In this document: positions 27,138-37,173 of the stretch, in pieces
Numbering within the stretch: position 1 is the stretch's first letter
How the letters are laid out: each line of letters starts with the position of its first letter
From: Flammeovirgaceae bacterium 311
Lineage (GTDB): Bacteria; Bacteroidota; Bacteroidia; Cytophagales; Cyclobacteriaceae
Direction of reading: 5' to 3'
Length of the DNA: 64,000 nt
NCBI GenBank assembly: GCA_000597885.1
Contig: CP004371.1
Location: 620,001-684,000 of the forward strand
Translations under genes and position numbers: made by a program
The notes under the pieces: generated by a model
Told to the model about the DNA's origin: nothing
What the model saw: only the letters and a program-made list of their open reading frames with translations
Databases searched by the model: none

Positions 27138-28043
27138 GTTTATCCAAAAATTCAAGGCTGATCCGTTTGTCTCAATCATCGATTTCGCTGATGATGATAT
27201 CCCAAAAGCAAATATTCAAAGGATGAGTACTATAAAAAGCATTAGAACAAAATTAGATTGGGGAGGCATTAACCTGAAGTAGATACATCAGGCATAGATA
27301 ATTTGAATTTTTGTATACCTCTGATTGTACATTCTAATTTTTGAAATACTCCTTACATTATGTCTCAGAAACTTAATCTCAAATCATTAATCAGTTTTGA
27401 TTCATGAGATGGATTCTTGGGAATAAAGACAGCTGCTAAGAAGGTTCGGTGAAAGCAGCGTTGATTCTCATCAAACCGCCGATCTATGAAATTTCCGTGA
27501 TTAGAATTAATTCATTTCAAAAGAATAAAAAGGGACTTTTTGGATTCAGTTTCTACACAAGCGAACTGAAAATGAAGCCAGCTATCAAGTGGAAATCTCT
27601 AATGCCTGCTTTCCATCAAATAGAAGCATAATTTTAAATTTTTACTTTAGCCAAAAGTGAAACTAAAAGAAGTGAAGCCAGAAATGCTGACAAGACATAG
27701 GTGTAATCATTTAATTAAATAGTTACACCTGTAAAAATCCCTTCTCCGCTAGCTAAATGGAAAAACCTCCACATATAATATTTAGCTTTAAAATTGATCG
27801 CTAAGCTTATATCTCATCTCATTGGCAGATAATAACAGTACAAGCTATTTTGAAGTTAAAATAAGATTAGGTTTACTTTTCTAGCATATTTTATCTAGAA
27901 GAAGGCAAATGTGTACCAGCCATACAATGCGCCATTTTCTCCCTATTAGTTTGTTTTACATCAAGAGGAAGGTTAAATGCTAGAAATGTTCCTTTACCTA
28001 AAGTGGAAAGCTCCCATCAATTAGCACCCTATTTCCTCTACCT
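27138..28043. other. Left-end module of E6 and gene-poor region
   Basis: The left-end module is best preserved here: ATCCAAAAATTCAAGGCTGATC, ATCATCGATTTCGCTGATG, then CAAAGGATGAGTACT and, at 27405-27475, CATGAGATGGATTCTTGGGA with GTGAAAGCAGCGTTGATTCTC, which recurs at 44950-45025 (nearly identical) and, diverged, at 37440-37505. A 60-residue frame from 27449 starts within the shared block and is doubtful. From 27640 to 28043 I see nothing beyond a presumable promoter for the kinase gene. Confidence 0.5.
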
Positions 28044-29237
28044 ATGGAAAAATCCAATATCAATAGAGAAGCCCAGCTGGAATCAGAAATTGAAAGATTG
28101 AATAAAAAAGTTGCTTCTTGTGAGGCATATGTTGAAGAATTTAAAGCATTAGAGGAGCAGCATGCTCAAAGCCAGATGCGTTTCAAAACCATCTTTGAGC
28201 GGTCACAACTTGGAAATAAGATCTTAGGTTCTGACTTGAGCATACTTGAAGTAAATGATGCTTTTATTGCCCTGCTGGGCTATTCTGATAAAAAAGATCT
28301 TATCAATAGGAAGGTAATTGAATTTGCACATCCTGATTTTATAAAGCACTGGCAAGAGTTGCAACGTAAGCTATGGGAGGAAAAGATACCTAGCTTTTCA
28401 CTGGATACCTGTCTTATTCGAAAAGATAAGTCCACAATTTGGTGCCATGTTACATCTATTCTTTTTGAGGACGGTGGACGTACCCTAGGGTATACAATCC
28501 TGGAGAACATCACCGAAAGGAAAATTTTAGAGGGTAAAGCAAAAAGGCTATATGAAGCACAGGAGCTGGTTATGAATGCTGTCGCTCATGATTTAAAAAG
28601 TCCTCTAAATACTATTCAGGCATTAAGCGGTATTATTAGAAGTAATATTGAAAAGCAGGAACAAGATAAAGCCTTGCTTCACCTCTCTTTGCTGGATAAA
28701 ACATGTAGCCGAAATGATATTATCATTAACGACCTGTTGTTAATAGGTGAACTGGAGCTAGATAATGAAGCATTACAAAGGAAAACAGTTAACGTTGTTG
28801 AGATCGCAAAGTCAGTCGTTGAGCAACTAAGTGCAGGAGCACACAAAAAAGGCGTTCAAGTTCTAGAGGAATACCTCCATCCAGTAGTATTTGCGCATGT
28901 AGACAGGGAAAAACTATCCAGGGTGGTAGAAAATTTATTATCCAATGCCATTAAATTTACTCAATCCTCTGGGAAGGTTGTCATATCTGTAAAGGAGGAA
29001 GAGGACCGTATGCTTTTACAGGTAAAAGATAATGGTATTGGCATTCCTGAAACTATGCAAGCCTCTATTTTCAACAAATTCACAAAAGCAAAGCGAAAGG
29101 GTACCCAGGGAGAACAAACCACTGGCTTAGGACTCTTCATTGCCAAACGCATTGTAGATATGCATGAAGGAAAGATCTGGTTTGAAAGTGTCGAAAATGA
29201 AGGTACTACGTTTTTTGTCCGTATTCCTATGCTTTGA
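28044..29237 (+). CDS. PAS-domain sensor histidine kinase
   Basis: Soluble kinase of 397 residues. A short coiled coil (1-45), then a PAS domain with RFKTIFERSQLGNKILGSDL and a PAC segment (DGGRTLGYTILENITERK). The HisKA motif is LVMNAVAHDLKSPLNTIQAL near residue 185. The ATPase domain has VENLLSNAIKFTQSSG, DNGIGIPETM and TTGLGLFIAKRIVDMHEG. No regulator follows on the same strand, but three single-domain regulators lie convergently downstream and are plausible partners. Confidence 0.93.
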   Translation: MEKSNINREAQLESEIERLNKKVASCEAYVEEFKALEEQHAQSQMRFKTIFERSQLGNKILGSDLSILEVNDAFIALLGYSDKKDLINRKVIEFAHPDFIKHWQELQRKLWEEKIPSFSLDTCLIRKDKSTIWCHVTSILFEDGGRTLGYTILENITERKILEGKAKRLYEAQELVMNAVAHDLKSPLNTIQALSGIIRSNIEKQEQDKALLHLSLLDKTCSRNDIIINDLLLIGELELDNEALQRKTVNVVEIAKSVVEQLSAGAHKKGVQVLEEYLHPVVFAHVDREKLSRVVENLLSNAIKFTQSSGKVVISVKEEEDRMLLQVKDNGIGIPETMQASIFNKFTKAKRKGTQGEQTTGLGLFIAKRIVDMHEGKIWFESVENEGTTFFVRIPML

Positions 29238-29294
29238 CTAGACTAGGTTGTCTAGAGTAAGCCGCTGTCTTACTCTAGGCTAGAAGCCTGGCTA

Positions 29295-29329
29295 TAAAAA
29301 AGCCCCGGAACATTTTAAACATCCGGGGC
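29295..29329 (-). terminator. Rho-independent terminator for the response-regulator cluster
   Basis: Stem GCCCCGGA / TCCGGGGC (29302-29309 with 29322-29329), loop of 12. The T-run is on the minus strand (six A at 29296-29301 on plus), so it serves the minus-strand regulator ending at 29463. It may also slow plus-strand transcripts from the kinase. Confidence 0.82.
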
Positions 29330-29462
29330 GCTTATCGAGAGTATTTTAAAAAATATCGGAAGCAAAAAGGTTAAAAAATCCCTTAACCCATTGCTTTTAC
29401 GTAAAAGCAAAAAAGATGTTGGGCTATTGCCTCATAATATTTTAATGCTTCTGTTCCTTTTC

Positions 29463-29879
29463 TTAGAAGGTATCCATTGCTCGCATTCCTGCCAGTACCT
29501 GTTTTACCCCATCTGCCTGCAATGGCTTTGTGATGTAGGCAATTATCCTGTCACCAAAACTAACAGCTCTACTTACATCTTTCATATTCACTGATGTGGT
29601 GAGCATTGCAATAGAAAAACTGCGCTGTAAAGCTGCTTCCAAATCCGGCAGAGCTTCTAAAAACTCAAAGCCATCCATTCTGGGCATTTTATTGTCTAGA
29701 AAGATTAAATCAGGCCCAGTACCCTGGAGGCAATGCTTGTGTAAATACTGTAGGCCTTCCACTCCGTCATGTACGTAATCAATTTCTTCTGCTATATCCA
29801 TATTTTCCAGATATAACTTATTGATGTAGCTTGTTACATCAACGTCATCGATTAGCAGGATCTTCCTTAGTTTATTCAT
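29463..29879 (-). CDS. Single-domain response regulator
   Basis: 138 residues with only a receiver domain. Acidic pocket KILLIDDVDVTSYINKLYLE, phospho-acceptor Asp in LIFLDNKMPRMDGFEFL, Thr in AMLTTSVN and Lys in YITKPLQADGV. One of three tandem regulators on the minus strand, 35 bp downstream of the next. All three carry the MD/ME-(I/V)-A-E-E signature after helix one, so they arose by duplication. Expected to act by protein-protein contact. Confidence 0.92.
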   Translation of the reverse strand: MNKLRKILLIDDVDVTSYINKLYLENMDIAEEIDYVHDGVEGLQYLHKHCLQGTGPDLIFLDNKMPRMDGFEFLEALPDLEAALQRSFSIAMLTTSVNMKDVSRAVSFGDRIIAYITKPLQADGVKQVLAGMRAMDTF

Positions 29880-29913
29880 TTGCCTATATCCTTGTAAACA
29901 AGGTAGTTATAGC

Positions 29914-30294
29914 TTATTTGTGTAGGGGTTGGCTTAAATAAGCAGATATCCTTGATTCATAGTTGCTTAGCTTGATAGTTCTTTCCAAATCTGAATGTTC
30001 ACCCAGTATTACAATACGTAGCTTTTCCATATTTATTCGAAATGCTTCCAAATCCATCAAGAACTCGAAGTACATAATATCAGCTACTTTCATGTCTAAG
30101 AACACCAGATCAAATGCAGAACCCACTGCAAGATAATTTTTACTTAGAATCTCAACAATGTAGGAGAGAGCTTCCCATTGGCTGGTAAAAGCGAGTACTT
30201 CCTCTGCTATCTCCATTTCTTCTAGCAGCTCTTTATTGAGGTTGGATGTTAACTGATCATCATCAACTAGTAGAATCTTCCTAAGCTTTTTCAT
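29914..30294 (-). CDS. Degenerate single-domain response regulator
   Basis: 126 residues, related to the flanking regulators (KILLVDDDQLTSNLNKELLE, MEIAEEVLAF). The phospho-acceptor Asp is kept in LVFLDMKVAD, but the usual Thr position reads VILGEHS (Gly) and the usual Lys reads YLSQPLHK (Gln). The proline-glycine turn after the Asp (MPxMDG in the sisters) is also lost. It may bind a kinase or partner without normal phosphorylation switching, or it may be decaying. Confidence 0.82.
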   Translation of the reverse strand: MKKLRKILLVDDDQLTSNLNKELLEEMEIAEEVLAFTSQWEALSYIVEILSKNYLAVGSAFDLVFLDMKVADIMYFEFLMDLEAFRINMEKLRIVILGEHSDLERTIKLSNYESRISAYLSQPLHK

Positions 30295-30473
30295 TCCAAT
30301 CAGTTAAGTTTAACCATTTCAACCAATGTGTCTGCCAACTGGGTTAAGGCGAAGAAGGTGCCAACAATAGCAAGCTTCCGACTTAGACTAGATTGATCAA
30401 ACTTCTGATTCTGCTCTTGTTCCATAGCTGTACGGGTTAATCTAATAGAATATACCCTTTTATTTCTCTTTAG

Positions 30474-30872
30474 TTATACCCTATCGATTTTACAAATAGC
30501 ATCTTTTATAAATTCTGCTTGCAGGGGTTTTTGTACAAATCCCTTTAACTTCTCACCATAAAGCGTTTCAGCCTTTTTCTTATGCTCTGGGGACATGGAT
30601 GCGGTGTGCATCACAATGAAGATATCTTTCAAGGATATACCCCTAGCCTCCAATTTATCCAAAAATTGAAACCCGTCCATTTGAGGCATCTCAACATCTA
30701 AAAAGATCAGATCAGCAGCAGAATGGTTGTTTTGGAGATACTCAAGAGCTTGCTGGGGATCAGTGATGTACTCAATCTCTTCAGCAACGTCCATATCTTG
30801 CAATAATCGCTGATGTAGGAAAGCGGTTGTAGCATCATCTTCGATGATTAAGATCTTCTTTACTTTTTTCAT
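30474..30872 (-). CDS. Single-domain response regulator
   Basis: Receiver-only protein of 132 residues from the Met at 30872 (the frame is open to 30902, but MKKVKKILIIEDD is the natural start). Phospho-acceptor Asp in LIFLDVEMPQMDGFQFL, Thr in MHTASMS, Lys in GFVQKPLQAEFIK. First gene of the three-regulator set. Partners may be the kinase at 28044 or the CheB-CheR-kinase fusion in the same module. Confidence 0.9.
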   Translation of the reverse strand: MKKVKKILIIEDDATTAFLHQRLLQDMDVAEEIEYITDPQQALEYLQNNHSAADLIFLDVEMPQMDGFQFLDKLEARGISLKDIFIVMHTASMSPEHKKKAETLYGEKLKGFVQKPLQAEFIKDAICKIDRV

Positions 30873-31115
30873 TAGGCCCAGATTAAAAAATATGCACAAC
30901 ATTGTGCATCTATGATGCTAAGAGATTGAGAAGAGAACTATATACGCTTGCGAAGGTACTTACTGAGGGTTTATAAAAAACAATCATTATGTGAGCAGCC
31001 ACTATTTGCCTGTCAATACTATCAAAATGAAAATGCCTATTCATTTTGATAGGTAAAATTTCTTGGTATTCTTACTATACTCTTATGCTCCCCGCTCAAA
31101 GGTTTCTCATGTCCT

Positions 31116-31395
31116 TTAGCAATATTTTTTTTCCAGAAGGCGCTTAACAGATGTTACATAAAAAGTCTTCCCATATCTGGTGGAATTGCCCAGCTGGTTT
31201 AATTTATAAGCAACTTTCCGCAGAGAAGCCCCTTCCTTTTTAAGCAAGCGAGCCATTTCACCAGCCTTTATATTGTTCTCTTTGATGCGGCCATTTTCTA
31301 TTGTAGACACCATTCCTTTCCATTGTGCCTCTAGAGCCAGATTCTCTGGATTGCTCAGTATAAAGCCATTAGATTTTTGTATTGTCCCATCTTTT
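31116..31395 (-). pseudogene. C-terminal relic of a serine site-specific recombinase
   Basis: An open frame on the minus strand whose last 85 residues look like the tail of a resolvase/invertase-type serine recombinase: [15 protein letters not shown], then EMARLLKKEGASLRKVAYKLNQLG and TRYGKTFYVTSVKRLLEKK, the DNA-binding helix-turn-helix that ends such proteins. The catalytic N-terminal domain is absent; upstream the frame runs antisense into the cheB-like gene and loses all similarity. It is a scar of an earlier mobile element, unrelated in class to the tyrosine-type att sites. Confidence 0.7.
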
Positions 31396-31409
31396 TTATT
31401 TATTTCCTT

Positions 31410-32483
31410 ATGGAAGAATTCAAAGCGCTCAGCAGAAAGCGGGATATTATTGTCATCGGAGCCTCTGCCGGTGGCTTGCCTGCTCTGATGGAACTGGTAA
31501 AGGGTTTGCCCGCCGATTTTCCGGCCGCCATCTTCATCGTGCTGCATCTACCTCCCTTTTCCACAAATTTCATTCCCGAGATTCTAAGCAAGTTAGGTCC
31601 CCTGGAAGTCGTAGAGCCAACAGATGGGGAGCCGATTCAATACGGGCGCATCTATGTGGCGGCACCTGACAACCACCTTTTGCTTGAGAACGACAAGATT
31701 ATCATCAAAAGGGGGCCTAAGGAGAACCGTTTCCGTCCTTCTATCGATGCGTTGTTTCGTTCGGCCTCTTATCTTTACGGACCCCGCGTCATTGGGGTCG
31801 TCTTATCGGGCATGCTCGATGATGGCACCTCTGGCCTGTGGTCGGTGAAGCGCATGGGAGGCTTGGCCATTATCCAGGATCCGATCGACGCGGCTTTTCC
31901 AGCGATGCCAGCCAACGTGCTGGAATACGTAAAGGTAGATTACCAAGTGCCCATTGCACAGTTAGCAGCCCTGCTTTTTAGCCTGGTTGGAGAGACTACC
32001 CCTAAAAAGCCAAAAATACCCACCAAGGAGCTAGGGCTGCTGGAAATGGAAGTTGTCATTGCAACCCAAGACAATGCCTTCCAGATGGGCATTATCCAGA
32101 TGGGCGAGCTAACCCCGTTTACGTGCCCGGATTGCCACGGAGCCCTCACCCAACTCAAGGAAGGAAAGATTATGCGATTCCGCTGCCACACCGGGCATGC
32201 CTTCACCATCAGTGCTTTGCTGGCAGAGGTTACTGAATCGGTGGAAGACAATCTCTGGCAAGCCATGCGCAGCCTAGAGGAGAGCAATATGTTGCTGGAG
32301 AAGTTGGGCCAGCACTTCACTAAGGAAGGTCAGATAGGGGAGGCGGAGCTGTTTCAAACCAAGGCCCAGCAGATGGCCAAGCAGGCCCGGCTTATTCACG
32401 ATGCCATCTTTGCGCAGCAAATCTTGAGCGCCGATGTGCGGCTTGATAAACAACATACGCCAAAAAAAGCGCGGAAAGGGTAA
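31410..32483 (+). CDS. CheB-type methylesterase with C-terminal CxxC/CHTGH domain
   Basis: 357 residues from the Met at 31410. The CheB catalytic domain (10-200) has the nucleophile Ser in VIGASAGG, His in VLHLPPF, and the Asp-containing [19 protein letters not shown]. There is no receiver domain. The C-terminal part (about 235-290) has [16 protein letters not shown] and [10 protein letters not shown], a likely zinc site found in stand-alone Bacteroidota CheB proteins, then helices. It is convergent with the CheB-CheR-kinase fusion downstream. No chemoreceptor or CheA is near, so it probably belongs to a non-chemotactic sensory system. Confidence 0.9.
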
Positions 32484-32566
32484 AAGAACCATTGTTTTTT
32501 TGCTTCACCCACATACCACTTATCCATCATAGCGCCTTTGTCTGGCATAGCGTCTTTGTCTGACCA

Positions 32567-35500
32567 CTATTTATTTTTCGGCTGACTAAAGTATACTGTA
32601 AAGGTAGTTCCTTTTCCATACTGGCTTTCCACTTCAATGCGGCCACCGTTGTTTTCTACCATCCGCTTGATTATATGCAGGCCAATACCGGTGCCTTCCA
32701 CGTGGTTATGAAAGCGTTTGTAAAGAGAAAAGAGCTTAGGTACCTGTTTGGGCAATAAGCCCAGACCATTGTCTGCCACTACTAACACTGGGTGCCCTTC
32801 CAGCATATGTAAAGAGACGTGTATTTCCGGCACCCGATCATTGGAGCGATACTTGATTGCATTGCTGATCAGGTTGTAGAGTATACTTCGCAGGTGCTTG
32901 CGGGGATATACTATCTCTTCAACGGTAATCTCCGTGTGGATAAGCGCCTGGGCCTCCTGGATGGGCTCCTCGAGTTCGGCTAATACCTCCTCGAGCATTA
33001 CCCGGACGGAGATCGGCTCAGTTTCCCCTTCTTCTTTCTGCACTTTTGCAATCTCGGTCAGATCATTGATCACACCCATTAGCTTGACAACGGCTTCCTC
33101 AGCCATCTCCAGAAGTTTGCGGGAATATTCATCCAACTGCTCGGGTAGGCTAGAAGAAAGCAAGCCCATCAACCCAATGATGTTATTCACGGGAGACCGC
33201 AAATCGTGAGAGGCCGTGTAGACAAAGTTGTCTAAGTCTACGTTGGTGCGCTTGAGCTGCTCATTAGTAATGTCCAACTCCTGGGCCATTTTAAGGGCCT
33301 GACGCTGGCTTTCTTCCGCGATTCGGCGGGCCTTGACCAGGTTGGTGATGTCGTAAAAGGTCACCATAGCGCCCGTCGGATGATTGTCGGCTGCCCGTAT
33401 GTAGCCCATCACACTGACCTGGAACCACTTTCCGGTCTTAGCCTGCACTTCACGGGTAATAGTCTCCTCTCCGGCTAGAATCAGTCGGATGTCTTCCACA
33501 ATGGTTTCAAACTCGATATTGGTCGTGATATTATCCAGCGGTCGCCCCAGATCGCTCTTGCGCAGGTTGATGTGCTGGACAGCGGCCGGAGAAAACTTTT
33601 TTAACAATAAGTCCCCATCGACAAATAACTGGCCGCTCACATTACTGCGGAAGTAGTTTTCCAAATCATCATTGAGTTCGGTTAACTCCCGAATTTTCTG
33701 CTGGTACTCCGCGTTGATGGTGTGCAGTTCTTCATTGACCGAATGCAGTTCCTCGTTGCTACTCTGCATTTCTTCTCCCGCCGATAAGAGTTCCTCGTTG
33801 AACGACTGCATATTTTCCGCGTAGGCATCCAATTTTTCATAAGCGTCTTGCAGGTTTTGCTCACTTCCCAGGAGCTGCTGTTCCAAGGAGGCAATGTATT
33901 CCCGAGTATGTCGCTCGGGCTCGAAGGACTGGGCAGGGTAGCCCTCCTTGGGTGGCAGCGTATCATGGCTGAACAACAGCAGAAATAGCTTCTGGCTGGT
34001 CTTGCCCGAAACTAAGGGCTTGAGCAGCAAACGAAGGGATCCTGCAGTGGCTAACTCATTGGGAATTCCTCCAATGGCAATGGGCTCGTTGGACTGCACG
34101 ACCTGCTGGAAAGCGGTCCCGAACGCCACCAGCAGCGGTTGGGGCATTAACTCAACGAGGTTAAAATTGAACGCTTTCAATTGCAGGAAGGGAGCTAAAT
34201 CGCCGAATGCCTGCACGACGCGTCTGTTGCCATCCAGGCAGACGCCTACCTGATTGGTGTTTTCCAGTAAAGCATTGATCACCGATTCTAAAGGTGGTAA
34301 CCCATTGGGCGGCATCCCGCTGGGCGTATGGGAGAATTGGAATTCCGTATGTTTTCTGGGTAGGGATGCCGATTTCCGGTTGGGCGGCATTCCGCTGGGC
34401 GGCACTCCGCTGGGCGGCACTCCGCTTGTGGGTAAGGGGTGGCGATCCAGGGATTGCGGTAAGGTAAACATCTCAAAGCCAATGTTGGGGGCGGCGGCCG
34501 TTTTTTGATAGATCCGCGATTGCTTACTGATCTCAGTAAAGTGATGCTCACCAATAGGAGCCTGCTCGCTGGATCCCAGAAACAGGTAGCCACCTGGGTG
34601 CAGGCCAAAATGCAGCAGGGAAAATACCTTCTTCTGAAGCACCGGATTCAGGTAGATAAGTAAGTTGCGGCAACTAATTAGATCAGTGTTGCAGTAGGGT
34701 GGATTTTGGGTCAGGTCGTGATGGGCAAAAATAAGCATCTGGCGAATTGAACTGGTGACCTTGAAGCCCTCGCCCTCACGGTTAAAAAAACGCGCGATTC
34801 TTTCTGGAGTCAGGGAGTTGGCGATGCTACCCGGATACTCGCCCCGGGAAGCGATGCTCAGGGCGGTATCGTCAAGGTCCGTGGCAAAGATCTTCACTTC
34901 CCGCGTCTGACCAGCTTTCTCCAGGCACTCAGCCACCAGGATCGCTAAGGAATAGGCTTCTTCTCCGGTCGCACAACCGGGTACCCATATTTTCAGGGGC
35001 TGGTTGCCCTGAGCTACCATGTCCGGGATTACTTGCTCTTCCATCACCTTAAAGGCGGGTTGATCCCGGAAAAATGAGGTGACACTGATGAGAAAATCCT
35101 GGGCCAGTGCTTTCAGTTCGAGCGGGTTGGCTTGCAGGAATTCTAGGTAATCCAGGGCCTGGCTGAAGCTATGCATGCCCATCCGTCGTTGAATCCGACG
35201 GAAAATGGTTGGGCGTTTGTAGTCCGAAAAATCCTGGGGCAACTCCCGCTTGATAAACTCAAGAATGGCTAATAGGGCACCTTCCTGAGAATCCGGTGCG
35301 AATTGTTGGTCGTTCGTAAAGGGCATTTTGGGTTGGCTATAGGTATCTGGCTCTTCAGGTAAGGCATTGGCGGCAATGCCTACTCCTAAAGCCGGATCCC
35401 TAGTCACGGTCTGCTTTCGGGGGGGCGGATGAGCACCTCGGTCCCTGGTAGGATGCAAAAACAACGGTTGTCCGACCTGGGCCTGAATAGCGGCGGGCAT

Positions 35501-36040
35501 GGCTTGCGGTGCCTGCACGCTGCTTACCCAGCCGGTTGCAATAGCGCTCAGCGGCATTTGATCAAATTGAGAAGTAAGCGGATCCTGAACCAGCACCCAG
35601 CCCCCGGCTTTTCGTATGGCTCCGATGCCTTCACTGCCGTCCTTTCCGGTGCCGGAAAGAATAACTCCGATGGCTTTCGCTCCCTGATCGGCAGCGAGTG
35701 AGATAAAGAAGGTGTCAATGGTTAGATGCGGCCTTTCCTGACGCTCCTTACCGGTGAGCTGGAGCCTACCCCCTTGAATGGTAAGGTAGGCGTGGGACGG
35801 GATCACGTACACCCTATTTTTTTCCACGGGCGTATTGTCTTCGGCTACGTAGATTTGCAAGGGGCTATGTTTTTGCAGGACCTGTGCCAACCGGCTTTGG
35901 TGGCTGGGGGACAAGTGCTGGATCACCACATAGGCAACATTGTCCAGGGGAGTATGGTCAAAAAACGTGTATAGGGCATCAATGCCCCCTGCGGAGGCAC
36001 CGATAGCAATAATTCGTAACGGAGCCTTATTATTATTCAT
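32567..36040 (-). CDS. CheB-CheR-PAS-histidine kinase fusion protein (1157 aa)
   Basis: One polypeptide with four activities. CheB methylesterase at about 5-190 ([45 protein letters not shown]). CheR methyltransferase at about 250-520 ([56 protein letters not shown]). A Pro-Ser-Gly linker with SGVPP repeats and a degenerate PAS follow (about 545-700). A long coiled coil (about 715-805, [20 protein letters not shown]) leads to a PAS (about 810-925), the HisKA box [19 protein letters not shown] and the ATPase domain ([37 protein letters not shown]). Fusions of this kind are known in Bacteroidota and proteobacteria. The GC-rich DNA differs from the rest of module E6. Confidence 0.94.
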   Translation of the reverse strand: MNNNKAPLRIIAIGASAGGIDALYTFFDHTPLDNVAYVVIQHLSPSHQSRLAQVLQKHSPLQIYVAEDNTPVEKNRVYVIPSHAYLTIQGGRLQLTGKERQERPHLTIDTFFISLAADQGAKAIGVILSGTGKDGSEGIGAIRKAGGWVLVQDPLTSQFDQMPLSAIATGWVSSVQAPQAMPAAIQAQVGQPLFLHPTRDRGAHPPPRKQTVTRDPALGVGIAANALPEEPDTYSQPKMPFTNDQQFAPDSQEGALLAILEFIKRELPQDFSDYKRPTIFRRIQRRMGMHSFSQALDYLEFLQANPLELKALAQDFLISVTSFFRDQPAFKVMEEQVIPDMVAQGNQPLKIWVPGCATGEEAYSLAILVAECLEKAGQTREVKIFATDLDDTALSIASRGEYPGSIANSLTPERIARFFNREGEGFKVTSSIRQMLIFAHHDLTQNPPYCNTDLISCRNLLIYLNPVLQKKVFSLLHFGLHPGGYLFLGSSEQAPIGEHHFTEISKQSRIYQKTAAAPNIGFEMFTLPQSLDRHPLPTSGVPPSGVPPSGMPPNRKSASLPRKHTEFQFSHTPSGMPPNGLPPLESVINALLENTNQVGVCLDGNRRVVQAFGDLAPFLQLKAFNFNLVELMPQPLLVAFGTAFQQVVQSNEPIAIGGIPNELATAGSLRLLLKPLVSGKTSQKLFLLLFSHDTLPPKEGYPAQSFEPERHTREYIASLEQQLLGSEQNLQDAYEKLDAYAENMQSFNEELLSAGEEMQSSNEELHSVNEELHTINAEYQQKIRELTELNDDLENYFRSNVSGQLFVDGDLLLKKFSPAAVQHINLRKSDLGRPLDNITTNIEFETIVEDIRLILAGEETITREVQAKTGKWFQVSVMGYIRAADNHPTGAMVTFYDITNLVKARRIAEESQRQALKMAQELDITNEQLKRTNVDLDNFVYTASHDLRSPVNNIIGLMGLLSSSLPEQLDEYSRKLLEMAEEAVVKLMGVINDLTEIAKVQKEEGETEPISVRVMLEEVLAELEEPIQEAQALIHTEITVEEIVYPRKHLRSILYNLISNAIKYRSNDRVPEIHVSLHMLEGHPVLVVADNGLGLLPKQVPKLFSLYKRFHNHVEGTGIGLHIIKRMVENNGGRIEVESQYGKGTTFTVYFSQPKNK
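34382..34426 (-). repeat. 15-bp tandem repeat in the linker of the CheB-CheR-kinase gene
   Basis: Three units of GGGCGGCAYTCCGCT in a row, encoding SGMPP/SGVPP pentapeptides on the minus strand. A related half-copy encoding [10 protein letters not shown] lies at 34309-34325. The repeat number could vary between strains and change linker length. Confidence 0.75.
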
Positions 36041-36099
36041 TAACTGAATTTTATTGCATATAATAACAAATAATTGCCCAAACGCTTTTTCATGAGCTG

Positions 36100-36512
36100 T
36101 TGTTCAATGGGTGAGTCCAACCTTGTCTGGAATTTGTCTAGTAGTTCGTTCTTCAGGTGCCGAACTTTGCCAGAAAACCGGATTCGGGTAAGTAAAGTTG
36201 CATTTTAGGTTCTTGAGAATCATACAGTTGGTTTTAGCCTGGATCTGGGATTTGAGCAACTATTCCCGATCAATGCGTTCCGCTTCAGCCTGGTGACACC
36301 GGAGATAACTGGGGATATCCTGAAAGAAGCCATGAAGCGAGCCAGATGTCCCCTTCATTGCTCAGCACGTAACCACGTTTCAACAGGTAGAGGTAGTCCC
36401 GATCAATCTTGCAAGGCTAAGGTATCGGATCAGTGAGTCTGGTGCTGGTCAATTCATTTACGCGGTGGAATCCATTGATCAGGTGTAAATCGTTCGGGTC
36501 TTGGATATGCAT
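36100..36512 (-). pseudogene. Decayed gene of unknown function
   Basis: Minus-strand translation gives protein-like text in alternating frames: MHIQDPNDLHLINGFHRVNE, then KIDRDYLYLLKRGYVLSNEG, then, after a shift, FFQDIPSYLRCHQAEAERID and LLKSQIQAKT. Stops and frameshifts interrupt it. No family is recognised. It follows the fusion kinase gene inside a 1.9 kb gap. Confidence 0.35.
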
Positions 36513-36756
36513 GTATCTGGACTCACTGCCAGGTTCCTTCAGAGCTGTTACAAACCTTAAACGTGCGTTTAAAGTTTGTAACATTTGCAGCTGACAAATT
36601 AAGCTATTGATAGCGAAATATATGTTGGTGTAACTTGTAATTTTGATGCTTCTTCTTTAGCAAAAGAATAGCTGTAGGAAAGAAGATAGTAAAGCTACGA
36701 GCCTATGCTAATCAGTTTCCTAACTATTGATTTCCTGTTTAGAGTACGAGCTTTAC

Positions 36757-37077
36757 ACCTCCCTAAATTCAAGAACTTGACTACATATTACTTGCAATGA
36801 CTCACCAAAAAATAGGAGTTAAGTAGCCCCTGGTATGATTTTTCCAAAATAAACAGGAAGCTTCCAGTAGAATGTTTTTAGGCTCAAAATGTGGCTTTTT
36901 AGTGTCAAAACTGCCTGTATATGCATGAAAAGGTCTTTTTTAGGGTATGGGTACGGTTCGAATCCCGGAACGCCGGCCGCTGCCACCTACACGGTATTAT
37001 AAGCACGTTCATTCACTCGCCAGGTAATCTAGTCCAACAATATAGTGGTATATAAAGTATTAATATATTATATAATT
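36757..37077 (+). repeat. Right-end module of E6
   Basis: About 260 bp closely related to 56535-56846, left of copy 9: shared blocks include GACTCACCAAAAAATAGGAG, CACAGGAAGC-like and TCAAAATGTGGC segments, TTTTTTAGG and TACGGTTCGAATCC. The end part GCCGGCCGCTGCCACC also stands left of mnmE. A CAGG box at 37021 lies 57 bp from the core of copy 7. Interpreted as the right terminus of the module. Confidence 0.65.
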
Positions 37078-37173
37078 ATTTACCGATACAGAATGTAATA
37101 TACTCTTGTATATGGCTGTATATAAATAAGTTATATATATAGTTGACAGCTTGAGGTACAAATAAGGTACAAA
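37078..37173 (+). repeat. att-like repeat, copy 7
   Basis: Canonical core TTATTTACCGATACAGAAT and boxes GGTACAAATAAGGTACAAA at 37155-37173; 96 bp. A well-preserved right-end module stands on its left and a left-end module on its right. Confidence 0.85.

Noticed and set aside
27449-27631. Plus-strand open frame of 60 codons after copy 6
   Set aside because: Its start is shared with the scar at 45000, but there the frame closes at once; no protein-like features.
36950-36990. tRNA T-arm-like GGTTCGAATCC near a module end, suggesting a tRNA fragment as attachment site
   Set aside because: The flanking bases do not pair into a five-base T stem, no acceptor or anticodon arm is present, and the real repeated core is the mnmE end.
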